Source of the DNA: Clostridia bacterium
GTDB taxonomy: Bacteria > Bacillota > Clostridia > Christensenellales > HGM11417
Assembly: GCA_017407365.1 (NCBI GenBank)
Contig: JAFQWR010000179.1
Span: 1-6,628 of the forward strand
Reading direction: 5' to 3'
DNA: 6,628 nt
Shown: positions 4,818 to 6,628 of the stretch, in pieces
Numbering within the stretch: the first letter of the stretch is position 1
Layout of the letters: each line of letters opens with the position of its first letter
Program-made: the position numbers and the translations under genes
The notes under the pieces: generated by a model
The model's input: only the letters and a program-made list of their open reading frames with translations
Told to the model about the DNA's origin: nothing
Database searches by the model: none

Positions 4818-5957
4818 ATGGCAAATCAACCGAAAACAGAAACCCCCACAAGCGCCTTTCGCTTTGAGACTGCGGAAGGCGGCTACGCAATAAAGCAGTA
4901 CGTCGGCAAGGAAAAATCGGTCGTACTGCCCTCTCTTTATCAGGGCAAGCCCATCACGGAAATCGGGATGGAGGCGTTTTCCGAGCATACCACCCTCACG
5001 GAAATCACCGTGCCTGCCTCGGTAACCAACATCAGCTGGTTTGCCTTTTCGGGCTGTACGGCGTTAAAGAGCATCTGCGTGGCAGAGGATAACCCCGCCT
5101 ACCTTTCCATCGACGGCAATCTGTATACCAAAGACGGCAAAACGCTGCTGCGCTACGCCATCGGCAAAACGGAGGAACGCTTTGCCCTGCCGAAAGGCGT
5201 AACAAAAATCGGCGATTCCGCCCTTTCGGGCGCATCCTTAACCGAGGTGCTTCTCCCCCACGGGCTCACCGAAATTGAGGACTGGGCATTCCTTGGCTGT
5301 GAAAGCCTCACCGCCCTTGCCCTACCCGACACGCTGAAAGCAATCGGCGAGGCGGCGTTTGAGGATTGCGACAGCCTCACCGAGCTGATTCTGCCCAATT
5401 CCCTCACAGAGCTTGGCGACTATATGTGCGAGAGCTGTGACAGCCTCAGAAGGGTTGTCCTGCCCAAGGCGCTCACCAAGCTCAACAACGGCGCCTTTTC
5501 CGATTGCGACAGCCTCACCGAGGTGCTTCTCCCCGCCACGCTCATCGAAATCGGCGATCACGCCTTTGAGCATTGCGAGGCACTCACCGCCATCACTCTC
5601 CCCGAATCTCTGGTAAAAATCGGCTGGTCTGCCTTTGCCTCCTGCACCTCACTCACCGCACCCGTCCTGCCCGATGCCCTCACCGAAATCGGCGGCTACG
5701 CCTTTTTGGAATGCAACAGCCTCACCCAAATGGTCATTCCCGCATCGGTCAGCCTGATTGGAGAAGCCGCTTTCCTTTCTTGCGAAAACCTCAAAAGGCT
5801 TATCTTTGCAAATCCCAACGGCTGGTACGTCACCGATAACTCCTTTGAAAGCCTGCTCACGCCCAAGGGCGAGCGGATAGACCTCACGGCATCCGCCCAA
5901 AGCGCAAGGTATTTCACCGAAGCCTACTGCGAGGGGCACTACTGGTACAAAAAGTAA
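4818..5957 (+). CDS. BspA-type leucine-rich repeat protein, LRR domain only
   Basis: A 379-residue protein made almost wholly of BspA-family (LRR_5) repeats. A short polar N-terminus (1-12) leads into a cap beginning FRFETAEGGYAIKQYVG. This aligns with FAFGYYKEGYTVESFFG, where the LRR domain of the preceding protein begins. About eleven 23-residue repeats follow, with a consensus near SLTEVLLPxxLTEIGxxAFxxC. Residues 88-125 form the island YLSIDGNLYTKDGK, also found twice in the preceding protein, and 331-379 form a cap with NPNGWY and ending GHYWYKK. The TIR-like and coiled-coil parts are absent, as are any signal peptide or anchor, so a cytoplasmic binding protein is likely. The 21-base gap implies co-expression with the TIR-like protein and suggests a partner, decoy or alternative receptor role (inference). 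Two repeats deviate: SALSGA (134-139) lacks the Phe and Cys, and DYMCESC (201-207) has Cys in place of Phe. Confidence 0.88.
   Translation: MANQPKTETPTSAFRFETAEGGYAIKQYVGKEKSVVLPSLYQGKPITEIGMEAFSEHTTLTEITVPASVTNISWFAFSGCTALKSICVAEDNPAYLSIDGNLYTKDGKTLLRYAIGKTEERFALPKGVTKIGDSALSGASLTEVLLPHGLTEIEDWAFLGCESLTALALPDTLKAIGEAAFEDCDSLTELILPNSLTELGDYMCESCDSLRRVVLPKALTKLNNGAFSDCDSLTEVLLPATLIEIGDHAFEHCEALTAITLPESLVKIGWSAFASCTSLTAPVLPDALTEIGGYAFLECNSLTQMVIPASVSLIGEAAFLSCENLKRLIFANPNGWYVTDNSFESLLTPKGERIDLTASAQSARYFTEAYCEGHYWYKK
5106..5142 (+). repeat. 37-base exact copy shared with the TIR-like gene
   Basis: Bases 5106-5142 are identical to 3813-3849 in the preceding gene and encode SIDGNLYTKDGK in the LRR island. 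A third, diverged copy lies around 4220-4256. Flanking sequence is less alike, which points to gene conversion, recent segment duplication or strong constraint on this island. Confidence 0.85.
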
Positions 5958-6011
5958 TTCCCCCAAAAGGCAAAAAGAGGGTAGCGCGCACGCGAGCCTC
6001 GGGCGGAACGC
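5958..6011 (+). other. Spacer after the LRR-only gene; no clear terminator
   Basis: A weak stem, GAGG (5977-5980) with CCTC (5997-6000) around a GCG-rich centre, is the only structure I see, and no T-run follows. Transcription from the TIR-like operon may therefore read through into the next gene, which also has its own promoter. Confidence 0.3.
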
Positions 6012-6040
6012 TTGACGGCAAGGGCAAATCGTGTTATACT
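6012..6040 (+). promoter_or_regulatory. Near-consensus sigma-A promoter with extended -10
   Basis: TTGACG (6012-6017) and TATACT (6035-6040) are separated by 17 bases, and TG at 6032-6033 gives an extended -10 element. Each hexamer differs from consensus at one position. Initiation should fall near 6047, leaving a leader of about 120 bases. No operator palindrome is evident over the promoter. Confidence 0.8.
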
Positions 6041-6046
6041 CTACCT

Positions 6047-6167
6047 GAAAAGCAGCGCCGCAACAAAAGAGGGCGCAAAAAGCTGTCTGATACCGCCCCA
6101 TGGGAAATCATCCCCACAAGCAACGGGAAGCAGCAGTGTGAATCAACCAAAAAAAGAGGAACGCTAT
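6047..6167 (+). other. Long 5' leader of the coiled-coil gene
   Basis: About 120 bases separate the expected transcript start from the ATG. GCGCC (6055-6059) can pair with GGCGC (6072-6076), and GGGA with TCCC around 6102-6114. No T-run follows either stem, and no known riboswitch is recognised. The ribosome binding site GAGGA is at 6156-6160, 7 bases before the ATG. Confidence 0.35.
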
Positions 6168-6628
6168 ATGAATGAGCAAAAATACACCCTATCCATCGCA
6201 TACAGCCCCGACGGCGCAAGCGGCGGCTCGCAGTCGCCCGTATCTATAGAGCAGTTTGAAAAAATGCGTCAGGAGGTTCTGCGGCTTCGCGAGGAGCTAC
6301 AAAGGCGTCCTGCGCAGGGCGGCATCTCTGAGGAGATGTTCGAGCGTATGCGTAAGGAGGCTCTGCGCCTGCAAGAGGAGCTCAAAAAGCATACCGAAAA
6401 AAGCGAGGAGGCTGAGGCAGAGCGAAGCGCTATGAAAAACGAGCTTCTGCGCCTGCAAAAGGAGCTGAAGGAGGCAGAGGAAAGGGCGGCTAAGGCTCCC
6501 ATAGCCAAGGCGCCCGAGGCAAAGGCGCCCGAAGCAAAAGCGCCCATAGCCAAGACTCCCGAGGCAAAGGCGCCCGAGGAAGCGCCCGAGGAAGCGCCCG
6601 TAGACCCCGACGCTATGTTTGAATTCCG
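6168..6628 (+). CDS. Coiled-coil repeat protein related to the TIR-like protein, 3' partial
   Basis: 153 residues are present and the frame stays open at the right edge. The start ATG at 6168 has GAGGA 7 bases upstream and a strong promoter. Residues 1-12 (MNEQKYTLSIAY) resemble the start of the TIR-like protein (MTDRQYDLMIAY), but the rest of that domain is missing. Residues 24-47 and 48-75 are two coiled-coil repeat units with FEKMRQEVLRLREEL and PAQGGISEEMFERMRKEALRL, homologous to the 28-residue units at 2883-3134. A charged helix follows to about 108, with a further heptad stretch NELLRLQKEL. Residues 110-144 form a low-complexity Ala-Pro-Glu-Lys linker of five-residue units, then VDPDAMFEF. 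No signal peptide is seen. It may be an oligomerisation partner of the TIR-like protein (inference). What follows the linker, perhaps another LRR or effector domain, lies outside. Confidence 0.8.
   Translation, partial: MNEQKYTLSIAYSPDGASGGSQSPVSIEQFEKMRQEVLRLREELQRRPAQGGISEEMFERMRKEALRLQEELKKHTEKSEEAEAERSAMKNELLRLQKELKEAEERAAKAPIAKAPEAKAPEAKAPIAKTPEAKAPEEAPEEAPVDPDAMFEF
6237..6392 (+). repeat. Two coiled-coil repeat units related to the 84-base repeat
   Basis: The first unit (6237-6308) lacks the Thr-Gln-Gly-Gly portion. The second (6309-6392) is a full 84-base unit starting at Pro48. Both share the F-x-x-M ... L-x-x-x-L heptad core and recognisable DNA identity with the units in the gene at 2340. 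Confidence 0.8.
6495..6602 (+). repeat. 15-base and 12-base microsatellite-like repeats encoding a Pro/Ala/Glu/Lys linker
   Basis: Five 15-base units (6495-6569) encode APIAK, APEAK, APEAK, APIAK and TPEAK. They are followed by two identical 12-base units GCGCCCGAGGAA (6570-6581 and 6582-6593) and a partial third. Such linkers are stiff and extended. Short exact repeats like these can change copy number by slippage without breaking the frame. Confidence 0.85.

Noticed and set aside
4263..4988. 241-codon open frame on the minus strand over the LRR end and the start of the next gene
   Set aside because: It is a mirror of the 69-base LRR repeats, covers two sense genes, and has no ribosome binding site or domain.
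6140..6155. AATCAACC shared with the start of the LRR-only gene (4823-4830), as a possible gene remnant
   Set aside because: Only 8 exact bases plus A-rich flanks match, which is plausible by chance. There is no open frame continuing the similarity.

Overview
The window looks like a chromosome segment from a gut-type Firmicute of the class Clostridia. The grounds are good AGGAG-type ribosome binding sites, moderate-to-high GC by eye, a Firmicute-like MnmG, and cysteine-rich BspA-family leucine-rich repeats of a kind common in such genomes. The genus cannot be told from the sequence. All five supported genes lie on the + strand, and the two edge genes are cut by the window.

Left part (1-2041): the 3' two thirds of mnmG, a housekeeping tRNA-modification gene, then about 250 non-coding bases with several inverted repeats and a partial copy of a piece of the mnmG 3' end, then a small cytoplasmic SGNH/GDSL-type hydrolase. 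After it comes about 300 non-coding bases (2042-2339) with a terminator-like compound hairpin flanked by 11-base direct repeats, an AT-rich promoter-like block and two further small hairpins.

Right part (2340-6628): three genes that share parts. The first encodes 818 residues in three sections: a TIR-like N-terminal domain, a coiled-coil section built from 28-residue tandem repeats, and a long BspA-type LRR domain. It is followed 21 bases later by a 379-residue protein that is essentially the LRR domain alone. After a separate, near-consensus extended -10 promoter comes a third gene, open at the window end. It has the same coiled-coil repeat, and its first residues resemble the first beta strand of the TIR-like domain, but the rest of that domain is missing. 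None of the three has a visible signal peptide or membrane segment, so they are probably cytoplasmic, unlike classical BspA surface proteins.

Interpretation: the effector-like (TIR), oligomerisation-like (coiled coil) and recognition-like (LRR) modules are split and recombined over three adjacent genes. The layout recalls NLR-type immune sensors, but no P-loop ATPase is present. A sensor/effector role, for example in phage defence through NAD cleavage, is an inference only. The main support is the domain order, the near-constant LRR framework with residues that vary at fixed positions, and the modular paralogy.
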